Source of the DNA: Theristus sp. LFF4_11
Lineage: Eukaryota > Nematoda > Chromadorea > Monhysterida > Xyalidae
NCBI GenBank assembly: GCA_030248135.1
Contig: JASANC010001847.1
Location: 1 to 64,000 of the forward strand
Reading direction: 5' to 3'
DNA: 64,000 nucleotides
The notes under the pieces were generated by a model. That model saw only the letters and a list, made by a program, of their open reading frames with translations, did not search any database and was not told the origin of the DNA. The position numbers and the translations under genes were made by a program. Shown here piece by piece: positions 33,101 through 44,660 of this stretch; positions within the stretch are counted from its first letter, which is position 1, and the number at the start of each line of letters is the position of its first letter.

Positions 33101-35605
33101 TCAAAATTCGGTTTCATATCAGGTGCTTGAGGGAAACGAAATGTGTTTACAAAACAGAATCGAAAGACATTGCGATTGTTGTTTGCAGACGACACTGCAG
33201 AAAGCGCAAGCAGCAGCAGACAGAGCAGCAAAGCGCACACGATGCTCTGTGCAACGTGCGACATGTACACCAGGTGAATTGACTCGGCTTGCAGCGTCTT
33301 GTTTTGTCAGTTCAGCCACTCTGTGGTGCACAGATAAGTAACCCATCTCAGTGCTTGATGCGGCAATTCAAAATTCACCAAACTGACTCGAGTCTAGAGT
33401 GAGATGCGACACAAGAGTCACCTGGCCATTTTGCATTACCGCGTCAAGCATGAAACCAATTTTCTTGCTACGTTTGCAAACGCACTCAGTCGTAAAACCA
33501 AAAAAGATAATTACTGGAACACCGTGCACTTTTTTCACGCTCATTTCGATGTCAGTTTCAATCCCGTGTTGCTCTATCGAAAGCAGCCATCACGGGCAGT
33601 TTGCACTGTGTTCAGACAATGACTTGACTTTGAACTCAACTGAACAACGGTGCTAATTGCAATATTTATCTTTGTTTCTTTTTATTGATTCACAGGCGAA
33701 CAAATCAACAGCGTCCGGTGGCACGTGAGCAGCAGCAGGAGCTCGATGACGACATCGTCGTCAACATAAATGAACCGCGTGGCTCTGAATGCCCCGAAGG
33801 TCGGTGATCAGTTTTGAGTGTGAATGTTTACTATGATCAACCAATCACATAATTCATATTCGTGCGATGGCGTAGTGGTTGGTGGTGTTCCGTGGTGAAT
33901 CTGCCGCCATGTGGGGACGACGCATCACGGAGACCTGCGGCAATGTTCACTTCAGCGCATTCCACCACGCCGTCGCGCAAGTATGATCACACCTCAAAAC
34001 GTCTGCGACTCTATTTCCAGGCTACGAGTGGTTGGCGGAGAAAATCAAGGCACTACATGCTGGTGATGGTGCACAATCGAAATCAACGAGAAAAGCGCAA
34101 GAGTTTGTTTTTGAGTGCTTGCTATCCATGAGTATTTGTGCGTTTTATGTTTTTTATTTGTATTTTGTTATTTTTCAGGCCAGACCTGGCAGCGAGCATC
34201 AACAGCATCCGACAGCGTGCCGATGAACAACGAAATTTGTTGACGGTCGAATACGCAACGCTGGTCGGTGAAACGATCAGTACATTTATTGATTGGTTCA
34301 TTGTTTCATTGTTCATTAGTTCAGTTCATTGGCGTTTTCTTGTTTCACTCATCTACTCATCATTCCAACACCTCTGCACACCGGTTTTACTGTACCACCT
34401 CATAGGTGCCAATTGATCTTCTTGGTGTGCGTTCCGGTGTAAATGGTTTTCTTGCACGGAGAACTTTAAAATTCGCATTGCATTCTGTACTGCACCAGCG
34501 GTTTTTATCAACAATAAAGCACAAATTTATGATGCTTGCATTCTATTCAAACTTCAACCGGCTGACCAGCACTGAGTTTCAATCGTTCAGTTGCGTTGTG
34601 CTTTACCAGTTGTGTTGCGTTGTCAGATGCAACGCCACGCGGCCGTGCAGCAGCGATGGATGCAGCAGCAAACGCGGCGCTCCAGTCGCTCCCCGCTGAA
34701 GCGTGCTGCTCCGGTTGGTCGATCGTGGATTTGGAGCACGGACGAAGTGAACACTGCTTTCAGGGGTACATTGCATTTGCGTATTATTCTCTATTCTTTG
34801 GATTCTCATTTATTTTCGATCACGCCTCTCACATCTCTCTTCAAATTGGGCCGCCATATCCCTCGCTAAGCTGTGTGCTTCTGTAACAATAATGTTTGGA
34901 GCTGTTTTTTCGCGCTCAGCTTTCTCGAAGTTCGGCAAAGATTTCGGCGCGATCGCTGATTTGTTGGACGGCAAAACGGCGCGGCAGGTTCAAACGTGGT
35001 ACACCGAGAACGCGCAGCGGTATCGCCTGGATGAAGTAGGTCGCTCATGTTCCACCGAACCGCTGTCGCATTCAAGTTGTTCGTGCATTTTTTATTTCCG
35101 ACTGTTGTGGAACGTGATGTATCTGCCACCGTCTTGTTGCTGTCATGCTCAGCACACGGCGACCAGATTCAACGCACGTGCCATCACACCGTCGTTAGGG
35201 TCTGAAAACATCACTCTGTTCTGAAAGGACGCTAATGTTGCGCGGTCACCACAAAAAACCGCTCGCACACAGTACGGCATCACGAACGGCAGCGCGTGTT
35301 GTTTTTTGGCGTAAGATCACTGTAGCCAGGCGGTGGTATTGGCTTGAGGTGGCCAGTTTGTCTGCTTTCGAGCGCAGGCCATCCGTGAGCACGAGCGGCA
35401 CGTGCGCAAGCGTGCTGCTGCCTCAGACACGGCCGTGAAACAGGAAAGCCAGCGGGCAGCGCCGTCCAACCAGCAAATGAAACGGGCCAAGAGCACACAG
35501 GGCGGAGGGCAGCCGGAGCCAGCCACGCAGAACGACGCTCGTAAATCAACGGTGCACTCCAGTTCAAACGTGTCCTCACCACCGCTGCTGCACGCTGAGA
35601 TATGA
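27146..35605 (+). CDS. rcor: CoREST (REST corepressor) homologue
   Basis: Fifteen exons join in phase to 625 aa: 27146-27250, 27297-27410, 29350-29460, 29704-29856, 31847-32008, 32387-32475, 32608-32779, 33002-33122, 33189-33273, 33696-33799, 34021-34114, 34179-34263, 34627-34765, 34920-35035, 35378-35605. ELM2 spans about residues 101-185 (RVGDKYQ, then VCIWSPALDKLSDLDLEEF). SANT1 is about 190-238 (FSLHGKNFARIHQM, then KTIGQLVDYYYGWKKTR). SANT2 is about 497-550 (FSKFGKDFGAIADLLDGKTA). In animals CoREST tethers LSD1 and HDAC1/2; the linker and SANT2 bind LSD1 and nucleosomal DNA. A C-x2-C...C-x2-C motif (Cys328, 331, 363, 366) sits between the SANT domains. Introns 2 and 4 are long and carry a nested gene and a Helitron-like element. 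The exon 11 donor is the least certain. Confidence 0.92.
27561..27719. repeat. Intronic hairpin element A
   Basis: Imperfect inverted repeat: ACAGTCGAACTAGATTTTAG near the left end pairs with CTATAATTTAGAGGTCGACT at the right, with GATTGGTTGGTTGTCACGTG and CACGTGATCAGCAATCAATC inside. A related hairpin is at 29186-29330. Confidence 0.55.
27755..28468 (-). CDS. Ly6/three-finger-like membrane protein nested in the CoREST intron
   Basis: Two minus-strand exons (28256-28468 and 27755-28111) join at phase 0 to give 189 aa. The start gives a signal peptide (SSKLLVAGVLLWHVAAVG). A cysteine-rich ectodomain follows: FVRCYECDMQPC, then CENDRD, then QCCNASRSC...ACHDH, then CCCRTETC. This resembles the Ly6/uPAR and activin-receptor ectodomain pattern, in which a terminal CC-x4-C closes the fold. 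A hydrophobic segment (TITSIVTLAVIVWLY, about residue 130) is probably a membrane anchor, followed by a basic Cys-containing tail. It lies wholly within CoREST intron 2 on the opposite strand. A second splice near AAG|GTCTGT could change the tail. Function is unknown; a cell-surface receptor or accessory role is a guess. Confidence 0.68.
29186..29330. repeat. Intronic hairpin element B
   Basis: GATTGGTTGGTGATCGCGTG pairs with CACGTGATCACCAACCAATC, with weaker pairing outside. Same family as 27561-27719. Confidence 0.55.
29936..31524. mobile_element. Helitron-like element in CoREST intron 4
   Basis: The 5' end is rich in TCTATATCTACTATACTA. The 3' end is CTAG (31521-31524) followed by T. Nine bases before it is a perfect 7-bp hairpin with a 3-nt loop (CCGTGCC-GTA-GGCACGG, 31495-31511). 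The absence of terminal inverted repeats and of a target duplication fits the class. The body holds tandem repeats: two units of about 90 bp (29960-30130), three units of about 235 bp (from 30461, 30691 and 30929), and a duplicated block of about 160 bp (31130-31288, 31319-31478). No Rep/helicase is encoded, so it is non-autonomous. The exact 5' base is uncertain within about 10 bp. Confidence 0.75.
32137..32218. repeat. 40-bp tandem duplication in CoREST intron 5
   Basis: Two near-perfect head-to-tail copies of a unit starting AGTGTTAAGGGGTTGCGGGC. Confidence 0.9.
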
Positions 35606-35698
35606 CTGATTCACATTTTATTGTTTTTTTCAAATGTCATTTGCGCCGGTGGGTTTCCATTTCACTGATGTTTTTGCACTTTCGTGCTTGATGTGTTG

Positions 35699-36350
35699 TT
35701 AACTTCTGTTTTGAATGTTTACCTTACAAGAATGAAAGTTGCATGATTCTATGGATGTGTAACCTATAGCTGGTGTGGATCCACCCTTGGAGGCCCACTC
35801 TTCAAGTGGTCCGTATTCCTGGTATTTTCCGGCACTTGACCCTAGAGTAGACACTCGAAGGCTGTGCCTCACGCCAGATGCAGTGCGGCTTTGGCCGCCC
35901 GCGATCAGCGGCGTCGCCTCACTAACCCTGGTCACAAAGTGAGGACTTCTGGTATTCACATTCCTGCGCTTCAGACTTTCCAGACGTCTCAACGTGGACT
36001 TCTTGTTAGCGTGAACCACAGAACATGTTACTGGTGTCGCAGTGTTAGAGTCACACATGCGTTATGGCCTCTCACCACTTCACTTCTACTCCTGGTATTA
36101 CTGAAGTAATAGAAAAGAAACAATAAAACAAAAGACTGTTGCAGGTAACTTACGGTTCGAAGATTTAAGACGAGGCCCACAAGTTCAAACCTGTCGCTAT
36201 TGGCGCAGGCGGGTGATTTGTCGCCCAGGTAGCCCAGCCAGGCGCCCCTACGTCAGGCGCAGTCCTGGACGGATCGCGTAGTCGCCTTTGATGTCGGGCG
36301 ACCACACGGTACCTTCACTCCGATGTTTCACTTTAGACGAGCCCAATTTA
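35699..36350 (-). CDS. Possible small minus-strand gene, GC-rich
   Basis: An ATG-initiated frame of 119 codons runs from 36058 down to 35699. A second open segment at about 36245-36345 reads KVKHRSEGTVWSPDIKGDYA and ends at a GTAGGG donor. Base composition is like the real exons of this window and unlike the surrounding AT-rich sequence. The predicted protein (for example TPLIAGGQSRTASG, YGPLEEWASKGG) matches no family I recognise. It converges on the CoREST 3' end, 94 bp away. It could instead be part of a repeat: CTGGTATT occurs three times within the block. Confidence 0.3.
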
Positions 36351-37052
36351 TTTGGTGTCTTCGTTTATTGTGATTTCGGATGCAAGAATACAAAGAAACT
36401 ATTGCAAAAACACATGTTAAATGCACAAAAAGGTAATAAACCAATATGAAAAGGAGAGTTTAATTGTTACAACTGGTGTGTGTGACAAAACGGAAAGAAT
36501 AGTTTAGCATTCCAGTTGAGGAAAGAAGTCGGTGCCAGGTGTGGACCTGACACTGGGCCAACTAACTGTTATTTTTCGTGTTTTTTTTGGTTAAGACGAT
36601 TTTCATAACACATTCTGTTAATGTGTAGTTGGTGTGCAAATGCGACGATCATGGTCATTGCCCTGAAATGTCATCATTCGCCGTGCCGCAGGAAACGCAA
36701 CTTTTTGGGACGGTTGAAAACGATCGTTAATGTTGATGAACTTCACAGTTTTTCCAAAAACCTGTTTACTTCACATTCGTTTTTTCTTCGGTTTTAAAAA
36801 AATTAAATTAGCGTGGCCGTTAAATACACTGTATAAATGTGTACGTTCGTGAGGTGACAACTGGGCCTGTACACAGCGGCTGTTACACTGCACAAACCAG
36901 TGAGTGATGAAGCAATCAGAAAATTAACCGAAACTAGCGGTCACCTCAGATGCGCAACGGTGCGGAATTTTAATCAACATTTGCCGCTAATAGCAGCAAA
37001 AAACGGTGATAGCGCGAAAGCAAACAAAAAACAAGCACAGTCAGACGAGACA

Positions 37053-37926
37053 ATGTGCCGCTTGTTGTTACCAGTGGCATGTGTGCTGCTGCTTCTGAAA
37101 CCACACTTAACTGTTGCCCTCGGTTTTGGCCAATCGGATTTCCCGCCACGAATCGACTGGCAGGACTTTGTGCGAAGAATGACGCTATTGGAATCGCTGT
37201 TTGCGCCTCCTCAAGCAGGACAAGTTGCCCCGACGAAGCAGCCAACCGAACAAGCTCAACTGGCACCGCAAGGCCAGCAGCCAGCAGAGGTCCAACAACA
37301 ACAACAACTGCCGTCACAAAGTGCCCTGGAACAGGCACCGCCACAGGCTCAGCAGATCCAACAACAACCTGAACAGCTGTTTGTGGAGGTGTTTTTTGTC
37401 ACATTCTGACATCTTCTTGTGGGGAGTGGTTGATGCTTACCGCCGAACCCCCAAATCACACAAGACTGACGTTAGAACTCGTTTTCGCACATACACACAT
37501 CACGGTGTGTGGCATCTCGTAGCACGGATGTGATTGCTTATTTTTAGCTTCCACCGATCTCGGAGCCGTATGAGCCATTAGCTCACTACGTGGTCGAAAT
37601 CGAACAACCTGTCGGTCAGGTACGAGTTGAATGGCAAAATTCTTGGCGTGAATATCAGATACTTCCACAATACTTGGCGTAAAGCGGTTACATCATGTAT
37701 GGCAACGACTTCATGCCACAAACGTAGCTGAATCAGCGTTTTGCTACTATTCGGTTCATCGCATTTTGTTTTGTGGTCACATTGGCACACGAGAAATCCA
37801 CAAATTTGTCCTTCTGAAACGTTCGATTTGTTTCAGGAGGCAAGGCGTTGGGTGCACACGCCACGGGCTGAACATTTTCTCTCCATCGGAAGACGAGGCA
37901 TACAGGGTGGACGCACGAAAAAGTGA
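37053..37926 (+). CDS. Small secreted Gln/Pro-rich protein
   Basis: Three exons, all joined at phase 0 (37053-37388, 37548-37619, 37837-37926), encode 165 aa. The ATG at 37053 is chosen because it opens a clear signal peptide (CRLLLPVACVLLLL). The middle is Gln/Pro/Ala-rich (about residues 50-110). The C-terminal exon is basic, with RR, GRR and a final KK. A basic-site-flanked segment ending in IGRR could be a cleaved, amidated peptide. No domain is recognised. Alternatives are a structural or mucin-like low-complexity secreted protein. Confidence 0.6.
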
Positions 37927-38637
37927 CCATTTGCTACCATTTACAATTTTAATCGACGTCGTCGACAAACGGAGGGGGGCACGGGGGCAGTAAAAAATTT
38001 GGTGGTGGATTGACAAATGAAACAGCAGTGCTTGGTCACTGTCATTAGCATTAGCAGTATGCGCATTGTTGTGAAACTGCAGTTTCCATGGCGCAGTGGC
38101 AGTGAAATGTTGATATGGTATCAATGAAAAAGCACCTCAGCTGCGCTTCAAACCCGTTTTGTACATGTAATTTTGGCCTATTTTGTGATTCACTCCATCA
38201 AAATCGATAACAAACTGGTTGCAATCGATCATGAGCTGAAAATGTTGTAACTTCGGAAAAAAACAATTTCATTTGTATATTGCAGTCATAACGGAATGAA
38301 TAGTATGGCGCTATATTTGGCTAGCAACAATGCTAAATATTGTTTTTATGAAGTGGATGGTGGCTGAGGTCTAAAGCGTGAAACATGAATAGTTTCTGAG
38401 TGATTGATTAGCGTCCTTTTGTAGCCATACACCCGAATACACGAGTGGTGTTTCTAATACGTGTTTTTTATTTTTGAAATTTTCTGATTTTATAAGGGTT
38501 TTATAAGCTTAGTTTTACGGGGTAGATCCTATCCAAGTCAAGCTTAAACAACATGCAAACAATTAAGGTGGCCGCTGTGTTCGTCTTGCTGCGATCGTTC
38601 AAAAACTGTGTGATAGGTCAGTTCAAAATTGTTTGTA
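37927..38637. other. Intergenic stretch
   Basis: AT-rich sequence downstream of the secreted gene. No exon or clear repeat supported. Confidence 0.4.
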
Positions 38638-39682
38638 TACCGTAGAGTCTTGCATATAAAGTCGTCACATAAAAAATTGAAAACCACTTTTTTTGAAAAA
38701 AATGGAATTTTGTGTGACGATCTTACAAGTGGGACAAAGATTAGGAACGGATTAAAGAGTTCCTTATTTTTCAGTGAAAATTCGTGATTTCTATCCAGAC
38801 GTTGACAGCAGTACCGAAGATGACAGACATTTTTAGGTAGGGAGGTACCGACACGGCGGGAGGCAATTTTGGGTGGGGGGGGGGGTGCGGGTACAGCGGG
38901 ACCCCCGGTCGCACCTCATATTTAGTGCTAATGCACCTGGGAACCGAAAAATCATGATTTTTGAAGAAAAAGTTGTGATTTTTGAACAAAAATTCGTGCT
39001 TTTTAAACAAAAAGTTGTATTTTGGGAACATTTTGGGAAGGGGTGGGTACCCACGGGGGAGGAGGTGCCGAGTCGAGAAGGGGTTGGAGGAACCCGGGTT
39101 TACGGGGTGGGTGTTACGCGACCCCACCCCCACACGGCGCAACTTCATGCTAGGAGGGGTACACCCCCACCCCCTCGCACCCCCTTCATCTTCGGTACTG
39201 GTTGACAGGGCGGAATTTTGAGCTTCAACATGACCGTTTCAACGGTCAATCCACCCTCAAATTTTCCACTGTTCCCCGTGCCCCCCCTCTGTTTGTCGCC
39301 GTAATCGTTGTAGTGTTTCTATTTTATTAATGCACAATGATATGATTTCAAATAATTTTTTCTCAGTTTATTTTATTTTTTCTGTGGCATTGTAACCATA
39401 ATAAACGCGACGACGATCGGTTTTCTCCAACGATGTCGCCCTGAAATTCAAAATAACATTTCTGATAAAAAATCAGTGTTTAAAGCTTGTTTGACTTTCA
39501 TCGCACTTTAAAATTTCTCCTACGGTTTCCGCAGCAAAAAATGAAGCAAAACAAAAAGACCTTATAAAAAGGTCCGACCTTAAAAACGTAGGTGGGATTT
39601 TGAGTTTTCCAGTCGTGTGACACCGGCACTTTTGGGGGTCTTTTAAGTGGGAGGAACCTTATATGCAAGACTTTGCTGTATA
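38638..39682. mobile_element. TA-flanked MITE (TACCGTA family), interrupted
   Basis: Inverted ends (TACCGTAGAGTCTTGCATAT and its complement at 39659-39680), flanked by TA. Inner segments, such as the GTGTGACGATCTTA-type word and the GTGGGAGGAACCTTATAT end, match the copy at 55755-56005. The centre is interrupted by the hAT-like element at 38809-39201 and further sequence. Confidence 0.65.
38809..39201. mobile_element. G-rich hAT-like miniature element with 8-bp duplication
   Basis: Ends CAGTACCGAAGATGA and TCATCTTCGGTACTG; exact flanking duplication GTTGACAG (38801-38808, 39202-39209). Non-coding. It is nested inside the TACCGTA-family element. Confidence 0.85.
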
Positions 39683-39683
39683 T

Positions 39684-41370
39684 GCACACAAAAATTAACA
39701 AACTACAGTTCAATTTTCTGAAACTGGACTAAGCGTGTCCTCGAGTCGAAATAAATTTATTTAGGGTCGGATGCAGTCAAAGATGCGTGCAATTCTATGG
39801 CTGAAGAACATCTTTTTACAAAAGGTACGTAATGATGAGCGAAAAATATTACCTTTTCGTGCGAAGGAGTAATGTTGAATGATGTCTTGGAAAAACCGCA
39901 CTGCTGAAAAACGCGCTGAACGCGCCAGAATGTACGAGTCCGAATATGAATAAAAATAATTTCAATTTTGTGGAACAGATTTTGATCAATTTTGCTTTTT
40001 CTAACTGCCTTCATGTTACGCTCTGTTTTGCTGATTATAAATTGCGCGAAAAAGTGAGACGCGTGATAACGCCAGTAAATGAAACGCGCGGTAACGTAAT
40101 CTTTTATCAGCTGCATTCCACTGCCATTCCTGTTCAAAATAACAAAACGCCAGCTTCATTGATCAGAAACAATCAACTACCATTCCCGTTCAAATTATCA
40201 AACAGCAATCTTTTTTATCAGGACAACTGCTATTCCCGTTCAATTAATAGCTGGTATCGTGTGCAGTTTGACTGTTATTTTTGCTCCATGAATGAGGCGT
40301 GACCTGGCGGACGTGACCTGGCGGACGTGACGTGCCGGATTTTGTGTGCATGAATTGGCCTTAATGATAATAATGATATAATGGTGGTAAAAGTGGTAAA
40401 AATAGTGGTGAATTTTTTCCGTGCTTCGGAAAACTGAATTAAGCAATCCAGTAAGTTGTTGCTTTTTCTCACGCACAAATAACTTTTACATGCGCAGCGT
40501 CCTGCTTCTGGGTGAGTGCAACCGCGGGGAAGTCAGGTACAGAGGCGACCTTCTGTGGTGCAATTGCTGGGGGTCATTTGGCTGTGGTACCCGGCGAAAA
40601 TCAGCGGTTGTCATTGTACACAGGAAAAATAACTTTTTTATGCTCTCGTATGTTCCGTTTTTATTTATCTTTATGTCGACTTTGTGTCGTAACATAACGA
40701 CAATAAAACGACTTTGTGTCGTAACATAAAGTTGCATGAGTATTCATCGTATGCTATTTCACGCTGCAAAAAAACCTGTTTTACGCAACTGCATAAAGAA
40801 GGGACATTAAAAAGAGTGAAAATGCTGATTGGTTGTTCCGGCGCGGCCTGTAGTTATGTTCTAGCTTTATGTGCATAAAGTATGCATGAAAACTATCTTC
40901 ATGCAGTTTGCATGTTCCATCATGTTCAAAATACTTTAAAACTAAAAATTGAAGGTCAAAACTTAATTTGGACATTTTGTTTTTAAAACAGTACAATGTG
41001 TGTGAGTACGTGCACATCATGAATGTGCGAAAAAAACAAAAAATAAGCAAGATTAAAGTTAAAACACGTTTAAAAGTAAAAACGTGTTGACGTGAAATGG
41101 GAGTGTTGTCGGTACCAAAAAATCCAAGTCTTTTGTAAGTTGTCCTTGCTGTCTGACTTGATCTTCCTGAAACCTGCCAACTAGCTTTACTGCACACACT
41201 AGTATGTTATTTCAAGTGTGATGAAAACACCAATAACAACGCTGGCGTTCTATCACCGGTGATTGTTGTGGTAAATTTTTGAATTGAAGTCAAATTTCAC
41301 CAGCGCTTAGTCATCAGTGGTCAGCATCACCCGAGTTAACATTTTCTGAAATTTTATTGGATTATTTAGA
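39684..41370. other. Intergenic stretch
   Basis: AT-rich sequence with short direct repeats (for example GACCTGGCGGACGTGACCTG near 40301 and a repeated ACTTTGTGTCGTAACATAA near 40678-40731). No gene supported. Confidence 0.4.
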
Positions 41371-41563
41371 GGTTAGACGGATTTTTTGTGAATTACTATA
41401 CACAAACAATGACAGACACATCTGAGTAGATCTTATAGTGAGGTGATATATTTATGTCCCATTTTTATACTAGGTTGTGATTTTCGCAGTAAACAAAGCA
41501 TAAAAAAGAAACTTAATTGATGATAGTCACACCTAATCTTGCCAAGTAACCGAGCACAGACTG
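41371..41563. repeat. About 200-bp direct repeat, copy 1
   Basis: Begins GGTTAGACGGATTTT and ends near CACAGACTGG. A diverged copy is at 42622-42841, and a G-rich element lies between them. Confidence 0.75.
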
Positions 41564-41777
41564 GTACTGCAGTCAGATGTCAGCTTCAGATACCGACTCT
41601 AGGCTCAATGCAACTGGATAAATCTAGGAGTCAGAAGATGACAGACATTTTTAGGGGGGGGCTCCTACCCGGGGGTGCCAAACTTTTTTGGAGGTGAGGG
41701 TGTCCGCAAGTGGGACATCCCCGGGGATGCTAATCGGTTCTTGGCCCTGCATCACCCGGAAGTGCAGCTGGCCAGTG

Positions 41778-42231
41778 CAGTACCGAAGATGACGGACATT
41801 TTGGGGGTGCCAAGTTTTTTTGGGGGGTAGGGGGTAAGTGGGACCCCCGGTCACCTGCTAGATGGGTGCACCGGATACTAATCGGTTTTTGCACCCCCCA
41901 CCCCACCCCACCCGCATTTTTATTGCAAATTTTTCAGTGAAAAACACTATAAATTTTAAAAAAATTCGCTAATATAGTTGTTTGTGAGAGTAAATAACCT
42001 CATATTGAACAAAAATTCATGATTTTGAACAAAAGTTTGTGACTATGAGAACATTTTGGGGAGTGGGTACCCACGGAGGGGGGGGGGGGAGGTGCCGAGT
42101 CGGTAAGGGGGGGGGGTAGCCAATGGGAGGTCCCGGGTTTAGGGGGGTGGGTGTCATAGGACCCCCACCCCCCAGGGCGCAAGTTCGTGCTAGGGTGGGT
42201 ACACCCCCACTCCCCCTCGTCTTCGGTACAG
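41778..42231. mobile_element. G-rich hAT-like miniature element with 8-bp duplication
   Basis: Left end CAGTACCGAAGATGACGG, right end CGTCTTCGGTACAG. The flanks are an exact 8-bp duplication GGCCAGTG (41770-41777, 42232-42239). It contains long G runs and is non-coding. A related fragment at 41628-41775 begins AGAAGATGACAGACA and lacks the TACCG bases. Confidence 0.82.
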
Positions 42232-42621
42232 GGCCAGTGTGCACGTGAGTGCAGTGTGTGTGTGTTTGCAGTCACTTAGTTTGACAGTTGTCAGACTGCA
42301 CTCTGCCAGCTGGGCAGTCTGCATGTGAGTGCAGTGTGTGTCGAGTCGTGAATGGTTGTCGGAGTACCTACGGAGGCGAGGTCTCGGCCATGTTCCAAAC
42401 TTTTACAGCACAATGCATAACTTCACGGAAGTTTTCTGCAACTGTTTTTAGCTTTCGCGAAAACAACAGGAGAAAAATGTATCTCCAGGTTACATTGCAT
42501 ATGCAGATCAAGAGCGTGTGTGCTTGTGCATGTTAGTTCGAGAACAAGTGACATCTGATGTAAACTTCTTAAAAATTTGCTAATCTGGTTACTAGTACTG
42601 TACATACAGTAAGTTACTAGC

Positions 42622-42841
42622 AGGTTAGACGGATTTTCCTTGTGCAATTACATTATACACAAACAATTGAACAGACACACTCTGGAGATAGATCTTTATA
42701 GATGAGGTGATCATTAATTTAATGTCCCATTTTTATACTAGCGTCTGTGATTTTCGCAGTAATCAGAGCATAAAAAAGAAACATTAAATTGATGATCACG
42801 ACACAAACCTAATCTTGCTAAGTAACCCACTTACAGACTGG
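42622..42841. repeat. About 200-bp direct repeat, copy 2
   Basis: Diverged copy of 41371-41563, with several single-base insertions relative to it. Confidence 0.7.
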
Positions 42842-42924
42842 CTGACTCAGTACAGACTGTCAAGCTTCAGAATAACCGACTTATGGAGACTTACAGATGC
42901 ACTGAAATAAACAATCTGCAGGCA

Positions 42925-43265
42925 GCACAGAAAATGACAGACATTTTGGCAGGGGGTACCCACGGGGGCGGGGGGAGTCGTGAAGGGTTGTCGGAGTACC
43001 TACGGAGGCGAGGTCTCGGCCATGTAATGAACTTTAACAGCACAATGCATAACTTCAAGGAAATTTTCCGCAACTGTTTTTAGCTGTCGCGAAACCAGTG
43101 AGTGAGATGGGGCGGGTTGCTGAGTCATGAAGGGGATGTGGAAGTACCTACGGCGGGGGGTCTCGAGTTTTGAGGGGTGGAGTCACGGAACCCTCCCACC
43201 CCCCTCCACCCGCACGAGGCGCAACTTCGTGCTAGGAAGGACACTCCCTCACATCTTCGGTACTG
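42925..43265. mobile_element. Decayed G-rich hAT-like element
   Basis: Left part resembles the 41628 copy (AAAATGACAGACATTTTGG). The right end ATCTTCGGTACTG is intact. It contains a segment (GTCGGAGTACCTACGGAGGC) also found near 42359. No target duplication could be recognised. Confidence 0.5.
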
Positions 43266-44660
43266 TGTACAGGTACATATGTAAGTCATACCAAGTTGCG
43301 CAGTAACAGACTGGCAGTATCATAGACATAAACTCACAGAGTCTGCCACAGATGAATGCCTAGCTACCTTGCAGGGTAGAAGTTTGGAGATTCATACGCA
43401 GACCTGCCAGATTCCATACTGCAGTCTGGTTAATTTACACTGTTGGTTTACTTGGCTGACATTTGAAAACTTGTTTTTATACATTGAAACGTTGATTACA
43501 GGATAAAACTGTCGATTTCAAAAGATAAATGCAAAAAATGCATAAAAAAGATAAATGCATAAAAAAGACGCATAAAAATAATTTTTAAGTTTTTTAATGT
43601 TTCGCATAAAAATGTACATAAAAATGACAAAAAGCAAAATTGTCTTTACCATTTTTATGTCTGCATAAAGAGATAACATTATTAACTCGCTAAGCAGCAT
43701 GAGTGCTGCATCCGAGGGCATAAAAAAGTTGTTTTTCCTGTGTGTATGACATGGTCAGTTGGATGAAAACAACTGTGAAATTGTGCTCACAATTGAAATG
43801 CCATATTTTGGTGATTATGTATGATGGAACTGTTTTTAGACTTTTCAACGGCGAAAAACCAAAAAATCAAACTTTTGCTAGGTTATGCGATGACGGACAT
43901 TTTTCAGTACGCACCTAGCTGGCACTGCCTTACCATCAAAACTAGTATGACCCCAATTCGCAACTGCAATGTTATCACTGTGAACAAATTATCTTTGAAG
44001 TTTGAAGCAATTGTAAAATTCAGAACGTTTCCACATTATTTTTCAACAAAAAGCTTGGAAAAATTAAGTTGTGTCAACAAAAACAGTGAATCGGTATCGG
44101 TTCATCAGTTCGTCTGACCTGAAGTTGTGCTCGTTCCACTAATTGTTCAGAGAAGTTTATGAAAGAACATAATTTCTTCCACGGCTGTTTCTTCCAACAT
44201 AGTTTCAGCTCAAATTCTTGCTTGATTTTTGAATACCAGCCGTTTACCTTTTTTGACGTTTTTTGATTACCAGTAACAGGGGGATCGAAAAGCAGGTGGT
44301 TAACCAATATTCACCTTTGTTAGCGTCGAGAGCGCGTCACCGTCTCCGTCATTCTTTTTTTACTAATCTCGCCTTAAAATGTGATCTTTTGAATTCTTTG
44401 CATCTCATAAATCACAAACAAGTTTGTTTTCTCCATTAAATATCCAAACATTCATGCGCACAAAGATTCAAAAATCAAAAATTTGAAAACGGAAAATGCA
44501 ATTTGAACGGCCTGCGTTTGAACCTGATCAGGGTCACGCAGGAGCCAATCAGCGAATGCCCTAAATTTTCTAGTCTGGCTGTATATACCGCAAAGTGTTG
44601 TTTACAATTAAAGTTCCATACAAGATCAGATTGCTTTCGCATAGTGTTCTGTATTTCCAG
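43266..44660. other. Intergenic stretch or missing 5' exons of the PAN gene
   Basis: AT-rich, with CATAAAAA repeats near 43520-43630. The first exons of the PAN-domain gene may lie here, but none could be identified. Confidence 0.35.
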
